Shown: one piece after another, positions 1 through 8,524 of the stretch
Layout of the letters: each line of letters opens with the position of its first letter
How positions within the stretch are numbered: the first letter of the stretch is position 1
NCBI GenBank assembly: GCA_016209035.1
Contig: JACQWX010000077.1
Location: 1-47,955 of the forward strand
Origin: Elusimicrobiota bacterium
GTDB lineage: Bacteria; Elusimicrobiota; Elusimicrobia; UBA1565; UBA9628
Direction: 5' to 3'
Length of the DNA: 47,955 nt
The notes under the pieces: model-generated
The model's database searches: none
Seen by the model: only the letters and a program-made list of their open reading frames with translations
Told to the model about the DNA's origin: nothing
Translations under genes and position numbers: made by a program

Positions 1-329
1 GTAAGGGGGTCGCAGAGACACGGGCAGGTAAGGCTTCACGTCCTCGCCTGCCTCCTCCCAATCCTGGAGGCGCCGAGCATGGGGGACTATTGTCCCTCGT
101 GATCAAGGCCGCCGGCTATCTTGCGGCGGGGAAGTTCTGGCAATGCCTGACACCAGCGGGTGACGCTCCGACGGAGAGATTCCGTGTATTATTGTTTTTT
201 TATCATTGGTTGGTTTTTAGTCGCATTTGTCATATTGGGGTCCGAGAGCGGGGGTTCTCGTCGAGAAATTTGACAGCGGAAGGCCCCCGTGTGTTAAACT
301 CTCTGGACTTTTCGCTTTGCGGAGGACCC
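1..329. other. Leader region of nrdJ, no gene recognised
   Basis: No convincing gene is seen. Codons upstream of 330 that are in frame with nrdJ show no G/C third-position bias and translate to nothing recognisable, so they are left out of nrdJ. An AT-rich stretch at about 184-222 contains a run of seven T, preceded by a short inverted repeat (ACGGA-5 nt-TCCGT, about 170-185). This could be the end of an upstream transcript, but the spacing to the T run is poor. I looked for a cobalamin riboswitch box because nrdJ uses B12 and saw none. Confidence 0.4.
270..300 (+). promoter_or_regulatory. Candidate sigma-70-type promoter of nrdJ
   Basis: A perfect -35 hexamer TTGACA (270-275) is followed by TG-T-TAAACT (292-300), an extended -10-like element about 19 bases downstream. 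Transcription would start near 307, just ahead of the GGAGGA ribosome site at 321-326. The spacer is slightly long, so this is a candidate only. Confidence 0.4.
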
Positions 330-3300
330 GTGAGAATCAGGAGCGCCAAGGAGTACGACACTTTGAGGAACAAACCGGAATCAGAGCCCAACCGCCGCAC
401 CCTTCCCAAGATCCATCTGACGGAGAACCAGGCCAAGGTCATCGGGGACAAGTACCTGCGCGACTCGGCCTCGGCCGAGGCCTGGCTGGACGGCGTCGTC
501 CACAACGTCACCCTCGCCGAGATCCTCTACCACCCAGACGCGGAGAAATGGGGGGTGTTCAGCGGCGTGCACCACGTGGTCCAGCCCGGCGCCTCCTCCG
601 GGCCCAAGGCCGGCCGCACCTTCCTTTTCCACGACGGGCTCCTGGAGTCCGGCCAGCGCGACGCCAACTTCGCCAAGCTGGTCAAGAACCTCGAGAACGT
701 CTACGCGACCCACCCGGAGGCCCGCAGGCTCGTGGACGCCTGGTGGGGCCGCTGCTTCGAAAGCATCTCGCGGTGGGACTTCCTCCCGAACTCCCCCACC
801 CTGATGAACTCGGGCCGGGAGCTCCAGCAGCTCTCCGCGTGCTACGTGCTCCCGGTGCCGGACTCCATGGAGGGCATCACCAAGTCGCTCGCCGCGCAGT
901 CCCTCATCCAGAAATCCGGCGGCGGGACGGGCTTCTCCTTCAGCCGCCTGCGGCCGAAGGGCGACATCGTCAAGAAAACGCAGGGGGTGGCGAGCGGCGC
1001 CATCTCCTTCATGCAGATATTCGACAAGATGACCGACGTGGTCAAGCAGGGCGGGACGCGCCGCGGCGCGAACATGGGCATCCTGCACTACACCCACCCC
1101 GAGATCCGCGAGTTCATAGTCATGAAGGCCCAGTCCTCGACGATGGAGAACTTCAACATCTCGGTGAGCATCGACGAGAAGTTCATGAAGGCGGTCCTAG
1201 CCGACGCCGAGTACGAGTTGGTCAACCCCCGCACCAAGGAAGTCGCCGGCAAGGCCCGCGCGAAGGAAGTCTTCGACATGATGGTCGAGTACGCCTGGAA
1301 GTCGGGCGACCCGGGATTCATCGTGCTCGACCGCATCAACAACTCGGGGTCGAACCCCACCCCGGCGCTCGGGCCCATCGAAAGCACGAATCCGTGCTTC
1401 GCGGGGCATGTGCGGCTGGCCACGGACAAGGGACTGCTGACCTTCGAGGAACTCTATCTCGACAAGAGGGACATCGCGGTCGCGACCGACGACCGAGCGT
1501 TACCGCGAGGAAGTGCCGCATCCGCACGCCGTTGGGAAGCGGCCGACCGGGTCCCCGGCGCCTGCGCCCCCGGCGCAGGGGCCGTGGCGGTGGCCGCGTC
1601 CCATGGCGTCACCATGCGCAAGGCGGCCCCTGTCTTCAAGACCAGGAAAGGCTGGCCGGTCTTCAGGCTCGAGACCGAGCACGGCTTCGAAGTGACGGCC
1701 ACCGCGGACCACAAGTTCTTCACCCCGCAAGGCATCAAGGAGCTCAAGGACCTGCGGCCGGGCGACGAGATCCTGGTCCAATCGGGCCGCGGCGCCTGGA
1801 GCCGGGACGCCGCCCTGCCGCCTTTCATCCCCGAGAACAAGCTTAGGGCTCGCGAGGGCCGCGGCGAGGCGCGTCTTCCCAAGACTTGGTCTCGGGACCT
1901 GGGAGAGCTCATCGGCTGGGTCGTGGGCGACGGCTGGGTCAGCGAAGAGAAGCCCAAAGGACGCAATATCCCCAACTACGCCGTCGGCCTCATGTACGGG
2001 GACGAGGAAAAGAAGCTCCTCGCGCCGAAGTTCAAGACCCTCATCAAGGGATGGACGGGCCTGGAAGGCTCGGAGATCGAAAGGAACGGCTCCCTCACGC
2101 AATACTACAAATCGGCCCTGTACTACTTCTTGGACTCCCTGGGCGTCCATGAGAAGAACGGCCTTGAGAAGCAGGTCCCGGAATCCCTGTGGAAAGCTCC
2201 GAGAGAAGCCGTCTTGGGATTCCTGGCGGCGCTCTTCACCGCGGACGGCACGGTGAACGTCTCGGAAGGAATCCATTACGGCTCCATCCGGCTCGCGAAC
2301 AGCTCGAAGAAGCTTCTGCAGGAAGTCCAGCTACTGCTCATCAATGAAGGGATCGTGTCGCAGTTGTATCTGCGGCGCAAAGCCGGCACCAAGCTCATGC
2401 CGGACTCCAAGCGTCAACCAAGACCGTATCCTTTCAAGGAACAGTACGAGTTGGTGATCACGCGGACCAACCGCGCTCGCTTCCTGGAGGAAATAGGCTT
2501 CCTGACGCCGTCCAAACAAAGGAAAGCGCTGGCCTTCGAGAGCGCCCTGTCACGCGGGGCCTACAGGGAAAGCTTCACGACCCGAGTCAAGACCGTAACG
2601 GCCGCGGGGCATGCCGATGTCTATTGCACCACGGAACCGGAGACGCACTCATTGATTTCTGCTGGAATTATAAGCAGAAATTGTGGCGAACAGCCATTAT
2701 TGCCGTGGGAGCCCTGCAACCTCGGCTCCATCAACCTCTCGAACTTCGTGGACGGCCCCTGCGCCAGAGGCGCAGGACGCGGCGAGGGGACGATCAACTA
2801 CAAGCGGCTCGGCGAGACCGTGCGCCTGGCGGTGCGCTTCCTCGACGACGTCATCGACGTCAACAACTACCCCCTGCCCGAGATCGAGAAGATGGCCAAG
2901 GGCAACCGCCGCATCGGCCTGGGCGTCATGGGCTTCGCGGAAGCCCTGGTCAAGCTTGGGCTGCCCTACGACTCGGCCGCCTCGCTCGAGACGGCGACCA
3001 AGGTCATGCGCTTCATCAACGACAGCGCGCTGGCCGCCTCCGAGGCCCTGGCGCGCGAGCGCGGCGTCTTCCCCAACTGGAAGAACTCCGTCTACGACCC
3101 GGCCGGCGTCTACTACCGCGGCGAGACCCGCACGCCCCGCCACTGCGCGCGTACGACCATCGCCCCGACCGGGACCATCGCCATCGCCGCGGGCCTGCAG
3201 GGCTCGGGCATCGAGCCCTTCTTCGCCATCGCCTACACGCGCTACAACGCCAAGGCTTTGGACGCCATCAAGAAGGGAGAGACCCCAAAGGCCGCCGACG

Positions 3301-5531
3301 TCTTCTTCGAGGTCAACCCCTTGTTCCGCGAAGTGGCGCAGACGAACAACTTCTTCGGCCTCTCGGAAACGGGCTTGTGGAGCCGCATCAACGACAACCA
3401 CAAGTCGGTGCGCGGCATCCCCGAGATCCCGGAGCCCATCCAGAAGCTCTTCGCCACGGCCCACGACGTCTCGGTGGACTTCCACGTGCAGATCCAGGCC
3501 GCGTTCCAGCGGCACGTCGACAACGGCGTTTCCAAATGCGTGTCGGGGGACACCATACTGTTCACCTCCGAGGGGCTGCGCAGGATCGAGGAATTCCATC
3601 AGGGCGACGCGCCCGACAGCTTCAGGCCGCTCAAGCTCAAATTGGCGGACTGGAAGGGTCCGGTCGAGACGGACCTCTTCTACTTCAACGGGGAGCAGGA
3701 CACCATCATCGCCGACACCGACCTGGGAACGACCCTGGAGGCGACTCCTAATCACCAGGTACGCGTCCTTTCCGGCGGGGAAATCGCCTGGAAGCGGATG
3801 GACGCTCTCCACGAGGGCGACGTGCTCCTGGTGCCATACGGGACGGAAGTCTGGGGGAACCTGCACGACTTCAAGGAGATATACGGCTCCTACTACTCTC
3901 CCGCCGGCCGCACAAACGCGAATGCCTTTACCTGGCCCCACAAAATCACGACCGACCTTGCGCGGTTGATCGGCTATCTTGTCTCCGACGGCGGCTACAG
4001 CGCCAATCAGGTCATTTTCACGCAGAAGGACCCCGCCGTCATGAGGGACTTCGTTGAGATTTGCGAAAAACGGCTGGGGAAGCGCCCCAGAGTCTACGCG
4101 GACAAGCGCCGCGAAGGTCTGCGAGTCGCGGTCTTGAACGGCCGCGACCTGATCCGCTTCTTCGCGGACTTTGTGGGAACCGGCAACGGGGCGGCAAACA
4201 AACGCACACCGCCCTGCATCCTGAGTTCGGGAAGGGAGATCGTGAAGGAATACCTCAAAGGGCTCACCCTGGACGGCCACGTGAGCGCAAAGGGAAGGAT
4301 CGTGGCGATGGAAACAGTCTCTCTCCGGCTGGCCCGCGAGGTTCAGATGCTTCTCTTGAATCTCGGCATTCCCTCCCGCTTGGAATCCAAGAAGATAGGC
4401 TATGAATACAGGAAGCCGGAAAACAGAAAGGAACGCATCTATTCCGCGGTGGTTCTGCCGGCTTTCAGGGAGACATTCCTCGAACAGGTGGGCTTCGCGG
4501 AGGAAAGGAAGAACCAGACGGCCCGGCTGCACACCTGCAACGACGGATACGACACCTACTATGTCATCCCCGGGATCCGCTCTTGGGCGTTGGAGCTCGC
4601 CCGGGAGAAAATGGGCACGGCTAAGTCCAAGAGGACCACGGATTACCTCCACAGCTTCATGGCCGCGAAATCCCACCTCACGCGGGAAACCGCCCTGCAC
4701 ATCCTGGACATCACTCCGGAGCTCAAGGACCGCGAGCCGTGGAAGAAACTGAACGGCATCGCCCAGGAGCCGGCCGTCTTCGTTCCGATCAAGAGAATCC
4801 GCAAGAGCCGCTCCAAGGTCTATGACTTCCAGGTCCCGGCGACCCATTCCTTCATCACCAACGGGTTCGTCAGCCACAACACCATCAACCTGCCGAACTC
4901 CGCCACCATCGAGGACGTGCGCAACGCGCTCCTCCTTGCCTACGAGCTCAGGTGCAAGGGCATCACCATCTACCGCGACGGCTCCAAAGCCCAGCAGGTC
5001 CTGAACCTCGCCCCGGCCCCGACCAAGACCAAGCGCCGCGACCCGGCCACGGCCTTCGGGGTCTCCTCCGAGTACTACCAGATCAAGACCGGCTACGGGC
5101 CCCTGCACATCCACATCAACTACGACGAGCGCGGACCCTACCAGGTCTTCACGAACATCCCCCCGCTGGGGACCGAAATCTCGGGGCTGACCTCGCTCAT
5201 CGGGATTCTCCTCTCCAAGTACCTGGCCGAGGGCGGGGACCCCATCAAGATCCTCAAGCACTTGAACGCCGTCAAGGGCGACCGCCCCATAGGCCTCGGC
5301 GACAACAAGGTGAACTCCATCCCGCACGCCATCTCGATCGCCCTGCGCCAGCACCTCAAGAAGACGGGCTGGATCAACGAGGGCGAGTCCGACGCGGACA
5401 AGGCCAAGCTCGAGGTGATCGCGCTCCCCAAGGCGGAGTACTGCCCCAAGTGCTACTCCTCCAACGTCTCCTACGAATCGGGCTGCTCCGGCCCGACCTG
5501 CCACGACTGCGGCTTCTCGGAGTGCTCCTGA
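330..5531 (+). CDS. nrdJ: Vitamin B12-dependent ribonucleoside-diphosphate reductase (class II) with two inteins
   Basis: Makes deoxyribonucleotides without oxygen-dependent radical chemistry, using adenosylcobalamin. The GTG at 330 is chosen as start because GGAGGA (321-326) precedes it and the earlier in-frame codons lack coding bias. The precursor is 1,733 aa. Removing two inteins (residues about 356-784 and 1070-1517) leaves about 856 aa, normal for NrdJ. Extein landmarks are the GGGTGFSFSRLRP segment, the NPC-GEQPL active-site motif (interrupted by intein 1), the SK-TINLPNSAT segment (interrupted by intein 2), and a C-terminal Cys-rich zinc-like tail (CPKC ... CHDC ... C). From family knowledge, the Cys of N-x-C-x-E is the thiyl-radical residue, so intein 1 sits directly before the catalytic Cys. 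A short palindrome-coded insert (residues near GPCARGAGRG) lies in the extein after NLSNF. The call is secure; the start is less so. Confidence 0.95.
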   Translation: MRIRSAKEYDTLRNKPESEPNRRTLPKIHLTENQAKVIGDKYLRDSASAEAWLDGVVHNVTLAEILYHPDAEKWGVFSGVHHVVQPGASSGPKAGRTFLFHDGLLESGQRDANFAKLVKNLENVYATHPEARRLVDAWWGRCFESISRWDFLPNSPTLMNSGRELQQLSACYVLPVPDSMEGITKSLAAQSLIQKSGGGTGFSFSRLRPKGDIVKKTQGVASGAISFMQIFDKMTDVVKQGGTRRGANMGILHYTHPEIREFIVMKAQSSTMENFNISVSIDEKFMKAVLADAEYELVNPRTKEVAGKARAKEVFDMMVEYAWKSGDPGFIVLDRINNSGSNPTPALGPIESTNPCFAGHVRLATDKGLLTFEELYLDKRDIAVATDDRALPRGSAASARRWEAADRVPGACAPGAGAVAVAASHGVTMRKAAPVFKTRKGWPVFRLETEHGFEVTATADHKFFTPQGIKELKDLRPGDEILVQSGRGAWSRDAALPPFIPENKLRAREGRGEARLPKTWSRDLGELIGWVVGDGWVSEEKPKGRNIPNYAVGLMYGDEEKKLLAPKFKTLIKGWTGLEGSEIERNGSLTQYYKSALYYFLDSLGVHEKNGLEKQVPESLWKAPREAVLGFLAALFTADGTVNVSEGIHYGSIRLANSSKKLLQEVQLLLINEGIVSQLYLRRKAGTKLMPDSKRQPRPYPFKEQYELVITRTNRARFLEEIGFLTPSKQRKALAFESALSRGAYRESFTTRVKTVTAAGHADVYCTTEPETHSLISAGIISRNCGEQPLLPWEPCNLGSINLSNFVDGPCARGAGRGEGTINYKRLGETVRLAVRFLDDVIDVNNYPLPEIEKMAKGNRRIGLGVMGFAEALVKLGLPYDSAASLETATKVMRFINDSALAASEALARERGVFPNWKNSVYDPAGVYYRGETRTPRHCARTTIAPTGTIAIAAGLQGSGIEPFFAIAYTRYNAKALDAIKKGETPKAADVFFEVNPLFREVAQTNNFFGLSETGLWSRINDNHKSVRGIPEIPEPIQKLFATAHDVSVDFHVQIQAAFQRHVDNGVSKCVSGDTILFTSEGLRRIEEFHQGDAPDSFRPLKLKLADWKGPVETDLFYFNGEQDTIIADTDLGTTLEATPNHQVRVLSGGEIAWKRMDALHEGDVLLVPYGTEVWGNLHDFKEIYGSYYSPAGRTNANAFTWPHKITTDLARLIGYLVSDGGYSANQVIFTQKDPAVMRDFVEICEKRLGKRPRVYADKRREGLRVAVLNGRDLIRFFADFVGTGNGAANKRTPPCILSSGREIVKEYLKGLTLDGHVSAKGRIVAMETVSLRLAREVQMLLLNLGIPSRLESKKIGYEYRKPENRKERIYSAVVLPAFRETFLEQVGFAEERKNQTARLHTCNDGYDTYYVIPGIRSWALELAREKMGTAKSKRTTDYLHSFMAAKSHLTRETALHILDITPELKDREPWKKLNGIAQEPAVFVPIKRIRKSRSKVYDFQVPATHSFITNGFVSHNTINLPNSATIEDVRNALLLAYELRCKGITIYRDGSKAQQVLNLAPAPTKTKRRDPATAFGVSSEYYQIKTGYGPLHIHINYDERGPYQVFTNIPPLGTEISGLTSLIGILLSKYLAEGGDPIKILKHLNAVKGDRPIGLGDNKVNSIPHAISIALRQHLKKTGWINEGESDADKAKLEVIALPKAEYCPKCYSSNVSYESGCSGPTCHDCGFSECS
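1395..2681 (+). other. Intein 1 in NrdJ, with LAGLIDADG homing endonuclease
   Basis: 429 residues interrupt NP|CGEQPL. The intein begins with Cys (CFAGHVRLATDKG, block A). It has the block B TxxH motif (TADH) and two LAGLIDADG-type motifs (LGELIGWVVGDG and FLAALFTADG), and ends ISRN before Cys+1. The usual penultimate His is Arg here, a known but less common variation that can slow C-terminal cleavage. The last codons of the intein and the first eight extein codons after it (about 2650-2703) are AT-rich, unlike the rest of the gene, which suggests recent homing with co-conversion. A palindrome-coded Ala/Gly/Pro-rich stretch (1561-1579) lies between blocks A and B. Confidence 0.93.
1561..1579. 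repeat. Small palindrome in intein 1 (copy A)
   Basis: CCTGCGCC-CCC-GGCGCAGG, an 8-bp perfect stem with a 3-nt loop, in frame inside intein 1 where it encodes Ala/Pro/Gly. The same 8-bp arms recur at 2758-2776 in the extein. Confidence 0.75.
2758..2776. repeat. Small palindrome in NrdJ extein (copy B)
   Basis: CCTGCGCC-AGA-GGCGCAGG has arms identical to copy A at 1561-1579 but a different 3-nt loop. It lies in frame and encodes the extra GPCARGAG residues after NLSNFVD, where NrdJ proteins normally have no such insert. Confidence 0.75.
3537..4880 (+). other. Intein 2 in NrdJ, with LAGLIDADG homing endonuclease
   Basis: 448 residues interrupt the conserved VSK|TINLPNSAT segment. It starts with Cys (CVSGDTILFTSEG), carries the block B TPNH motif, two LAGLIDADG-like motifs (LARLIGYLVSDGG and YLKGLTLDGHV), and the canonical C-terminal HSFITNGFVSHN with Thr at +1. 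All splicing residues expected for a class 1 intein with a Thr nucleophile are present, so it is probably active. The sequence differs strongly from intein 1, so the two were probably acquired separately and not by duplication within the gene. Confidence 0.93.
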
Positions 5532-5550
5532 TGCCGCCGCGCGCTCTAAC

Positions 5551-5602
5551 GCCCATCCGACTCCCCTCTTCGTGACAAGCCCCGGAAGGGGGTCGGATGG
5601 GC
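5551..5602 (+). terminator. Hairpin downstream of nrdJ, possible terminator
   Basis: GCCCATCCGAC (5551-5561) pairs perfectly with GTCGGATGGGC (5592-5602). The 30-nt spacer can itself pair through CCCC/GGGG tracts. It begins 19 bases after the nrdJ stop. No T run follows, so if it terminates it is not a classical intrinsic terminator. Confidence 0.4.
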
Positions 5603-5691
5603 CAAGCGCGGATGTTCTCCTCTCGCTTGGTGCCGGAGCGCCCAAGGAGGCGCGCAGGCGCCAGGGGCGCCCGAAGACGCCCGGCGCGGCC

Positions 5692-5718
5692 GTGACCTAG
5701 GTCACGCACTTAGGTCAC
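5692..5718. promoter_or_regulatory. Palindromic operator candidate upstream of pilin promoter
   Basis: GTGACCTAGGTCAC (5692-5705) is a perfect 14-bp palindrome, and its half TAGGTCAC repeats at 5711-5718, 13 bp further on. It ends 13 bp before the -35 box at 5732, a position typical of an activator or overlapping repressor site. A CTAGGT also follows the -10 at 5762. No cognate regulator is identifiable. Confidence 0.45.
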
Positions 5719-5731
5719 ACCGCCCTCCGGC

Positions 5732-5760
5732 TTGATTTGGGGCGAAAAACCACCTATACT
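5732..5760 (+). promoter_or_regulatory. Sigma-70-type promoter of the prepilin operon
   Basis: TTGATT (5732-5737) and TATACT (5755-5760) are separated by exactly 17 bases. Transcription would start near 5767 and give a roughly 100-nt leader before the ATG at 5864. This is the best-matching promoter in the window. The rest of the 5532-5863 interval holds only GC-rich short palindromes. Confidence 0.6.
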
Positions 5761-5863
5761 TCTAGGTGCCGGGCTTGGGCCGAGAGCAAGCGCCGCGGTT
5801 CAAGCCTGGCACCTGGACCCCGTGTGATCCCGCCGAGTCGCAGAGACATCGCACATAGAAAGA

Positions 5864-8518
5864 ATGAAGTCTACCCGCGGCGTCCGGGCCGGTAGGCCCG
5901 CCGTGCCCGGCGGCATGAGGAGAGGAGCTTCCGCCAGGCGCGGCGCCACGCTGACGGAGATGATGGTCGCCATGACCATCCTGACCATCGTCGCCATAGC
6001 GGGCATGAGCAGCTTCAGCTTCATCACCAAATCCATCCACAAGTCGCGCACCCGGACCCTCGCCAACAACCTGGTGCAGGAGAAGATGGAAGTCCTCAAG
6101 AACTACTCCTATTACCAGCTGCTCGTCACCACCCACACCACGGTCGACAACAACCACGGCGTGGTCTACGACGACATGACCTACCCGCCCGAGACCATCG
6201 GCCTCTGGGGCTACCCCACCTTCACGCGCGCGGTGCACGTGGCCTACGCGGAGATGGCGGGAAACCAGATATCGACCATCTCCTACTCCTCCAGCGACAC
6301 CGGCTTGAAGCTCATCACCTCCTACCTCCTGTGGAAGGACGGAGACATGTACAAGACGGTCATGATCAAGAACCTGCTGGCCAACCCGTCCGTGTCCGGC
6401 ATGGACTCGGGCCTCGCCGGCACGGCGACGCAGTCCGTGGGCGGGGCCCTCCAGGGCGCCATCGTCGAGGTGGTGGGCAACCCGAACTGGACCGCGTTCA
6501 CCGACTCCGCCGGGGCTTATTCCTTCTCCGTGGCCAAGGGCACCTATTCGATCACCTGCTCCTCGCAAGGCTACTACCAGGAGATCAAGACCAGCATCGC
6601 CGCGCCCCGCGGCTCGTCCGGCAATGCGAACTTTACCATGGTCAAGATCGCCAGCGGCATCGTCTCCGGCACGGTGTGGATATCGACCCAGCTCGTGATC
6701 GCGGGGATGGTCGTGTCGAGCGACACCTGCAACGGAAACGACCCCAACCCGGCCGTCGTCCCCGTCCCCGACTGCCCTGCCGCGAACGAGAGGGAGTGGA
6801 TCGACGTCTACAACCCGACCACCTACACCTGGACCATCACCGACACGACCTTCCGGCTGTGGTACGACAACAAGGTCGGCGGCGCCGCGCCCCAGGACAT
6901 CCCGCTCACCTTCGTCAACACGAGCCTGCCCTCCAAAGCCTACTACTTGATCGCGAGCACCAGGACGATCCAGGTCAACGGCGTCCTCTACAGCGCAGAC
7001 GCCTACTACACCGCGGAGGGCTCCAATGTGGCCATTGACGCCTCGGACGGCGGCATCGGCATCGCTCCCCCGGGCGGCGGGCCCGGCATCCGCTTCTGGG
7101 ACAGCATCTGTTGGAGCAACGAGTCCGGGCCCCAGCCTCCCACGGACTTCAAGGAAGGAGCCTGCGCGCCGACCTCGACCGGGTTCATGGACGGGTGGCA
7201 GGCGGTTCGCAAGACGCACTACCTGAGCGCGGTCGTGGACCTCAACTACGCAAGCTCATACGACACCGACTACACTACGAGGAACTGGTGCTACGACGTC
7301 CAGGTGACCACCCCGCCGAGGAACACCTCGGTAGTCCGGACCCCGCTGGTGGGGAGGCCCGCGCACGGCGCCATGGCCGTGGCCTCGGACGGCCGCTCCT
7401 CCCCTGCCCGGACCACGGCGGTCGATTACGGCAACGACCAGGAGAGGGCGCAGTTCTCCATCCTCGGCGTGACCACCGGGACCTGGATCGTCACCATCAC
7501 CTCAGGGGCCTACATGCTCGAGATCGGCACGGTGACCGTGCTGCAGAACGCCACGACCTACGTCCCGAACGCGACCACGGTGCCGGCATGGCCCGCGGCG
7601 GACGCCAGCCATTCCATCCTCATCTCCACCTCTTCGGGCGGGTTCATCCAGGGGTACGTCTACGGCGCGGGCTCCTCCTACTCCACGCCCATCAAGGACA
7701 TCCAGGTCGACGCCGGCGGGCCCACGGCCACGAGCTCCGGCTCGGGCTACTACATCATCAACGTTTCCAGCGGAACGGTCACGGTCAACGCCAATCTCAA
7801 CTCGGCCAACTCCAGCTACGGCACGGATTCGGCCCAAGTCAGCGTCGGGTTGGGAGAGGTCGCGGCAGCGCCCGACTTCCATCTGGGCCAATCGGGCTTG
7901 ATCTCGGGCTACGTGACCAGCGGCACCGGGGCCCTGCCCAACGTGGTGGTCAAGGCGTCCAGGAGCGGAGGAGTCCTCTACGAGAGCTATTCGGACAACA
8001 CCGGGTATTTCTACATCTCCGTCTCCACGGCAGGCACGGCGTACACCGTGACCCCGGTCCTGGCCGCGGGGCAATCCTACGCCACGACTCCCACGGACCC
8101 CTTGACCGGGACCGTCTCGGGGTCCGGCCAGGTCGTGCACGTGGGCACCATCACGGTCACGGGCGGCATGGGCACCATCACCGGCAAGGTCAAAGACGAC
8201 CTGGTGACGGACGACCTTGAGAAGGACATCACGACCGGCGTGCTCATCATCGCCAGCGTAGGCGCCATCTCGGACCCGCCGGCCGCCATCTACGGCTCCT
8301 CGGCGCCGGGCATGGCCTACCCCGTCTACTCGGCGTCCAGCCAGTCAGACGGCTCCTACTCCCTCGAGGTCACGGCCGGCTCGTACTACATGAGCGCCTA
8401 CTACCCAAGGGCCGACCCCTACACCAGCACCTTCGAGCTCAAGCGCAAGACCAGGACGGGAGTCGCCGTCACCGCGGGCAACACGACCCCCGACATCGAC
8501 TTCACCGGGACCTGGTAG
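5864..8518 (+). CDS. Very large prepilin-type protein with carboxypeptidase-regulatory-like and lamin-tail-like domains
   Basis: 884 aa. A type III (prepilin) signal is clear: G27|A28 followed by Glu at +5 (RRGATLTEMMVAMTIL) and a hydrophobic helix to about residue 50, to be cleaved by a PilD-type peptidase. The exported part starts with pilin-like sequence. It then has a repeat resembling carboxypeptidase-regulatory/CnaB-like folds (GAYSFSVAKGTYSITCSSQGY near 220), a segment resembling a lamin-tail domain (REWIDVYNPTTYTW near 305), and several more CarboxypepD_reg-like modules (residues about 590-880, each with a G-YYIINVSSGTVTV or G-YFYISVSTAGTAYTV pattern). Ordinary minor pilins are 150-250 aa, so this is a giant one, perhaps a tip adhesin. 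The ribosome site is weak; the ATG at 5915 is an alternative start. First gene of an operon with 8525 and 9067. Confidence 0.85.
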   Translation: MKSTRGVRAGRPAVPGGMRRGASARRGATLTEMMVAMTILTIVAIAGMSSFSFITKSIHKSRTRTLANNLVQEKMEVLKNYSYYQLLVTTHTTVDNNHGVVYDDMTYPPETIGLWGYPTFTRAVHVAYAEMAGNQISTISYSSSDTGLKLITSYLLWKDGDMYKTVMIKNLLANPSVSGMDSGLAGTATQSVGGALQGAIVEVVGNPNWTAFTDSAGAYSFSVAKGTYSITCSSQGYYQEIKTSIAAPRGSSGNANFTMVKIASGIVSGTVWISTQLVIAGMVVSSDTCNGNDPNPAVVPVPDCPAANEREWIDVYNPTTYTWTITDTTFRLWYDNKVGGAAPQDIPLTFVNTSLPSKAYYLIASTRTIQVNGVLYSADAYYTAEGSNVAIDASDGGIGIAPPGGGPGIRFWDSICWSNESGPQPPTDFKEGACAPTSTGFMDGWQAVRKTHYLSAVVDLNYASSYDTDYTTRNWCYDVQVTTPPRNTSVVRTPLVGRPAHGAMAVASDGRSSPARTTAVDYGNDQERAQFSILGVTTGTWIVTITSGAYMLEIGTVTVLQNATTYVPNATTVPAWPAADASHSILISTSSGGFIQGYVYGAGSSYSTPIKDIQVDAGGPTATSSGSGYYIINVSSGTVTVNANLNSANSSYGTDSAQVSVGLGEVAAAPDFHLGQSGLISGYVTSGTGALPNVVVKASRSGGVLYESYSDNTGYFYISVSTAGTAYTVTPVLAAGQSYATTPTDPLTGTVSGSGQVVHVGTITVTGGMGTITGKVKDDLVTDDLEKDITTGVLIIASVGAISDPPAAIYGSSAPGMAYPVYSASSQSDGSYSLEVTAGSYYMSAYYPRADPYTSTFELKRKTRTGVAVTAGNTTPDIDFTGTW

Positions 8519-8524
8519 AACGAC

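Noticed and set aside
90..329. N-terminal extension of NrdJ
   Set aside because: No coding bias, AT-rich stretches inside, and a clear GGAGGA plus GTG start at 330.
1..329. Cobalamin riboswitch before nrdJ
   Set aside because: No B12-box-like sequence found by eye.
2697..5645. A 982-aa open frame on the minus strand across nrdJ
   Set aside because: It mirrors the high-GC third positions of nrdJ on the other strand; it is Val/Gly/Asp/Arg-rich and has no recognisable domain.
5762..7219. A 485-aa minus-strand frame opposite the giant prepilin
   Set aside because: Antisense shadow with no motifs; the plus strand has a prepilin signal and a matching promoter.
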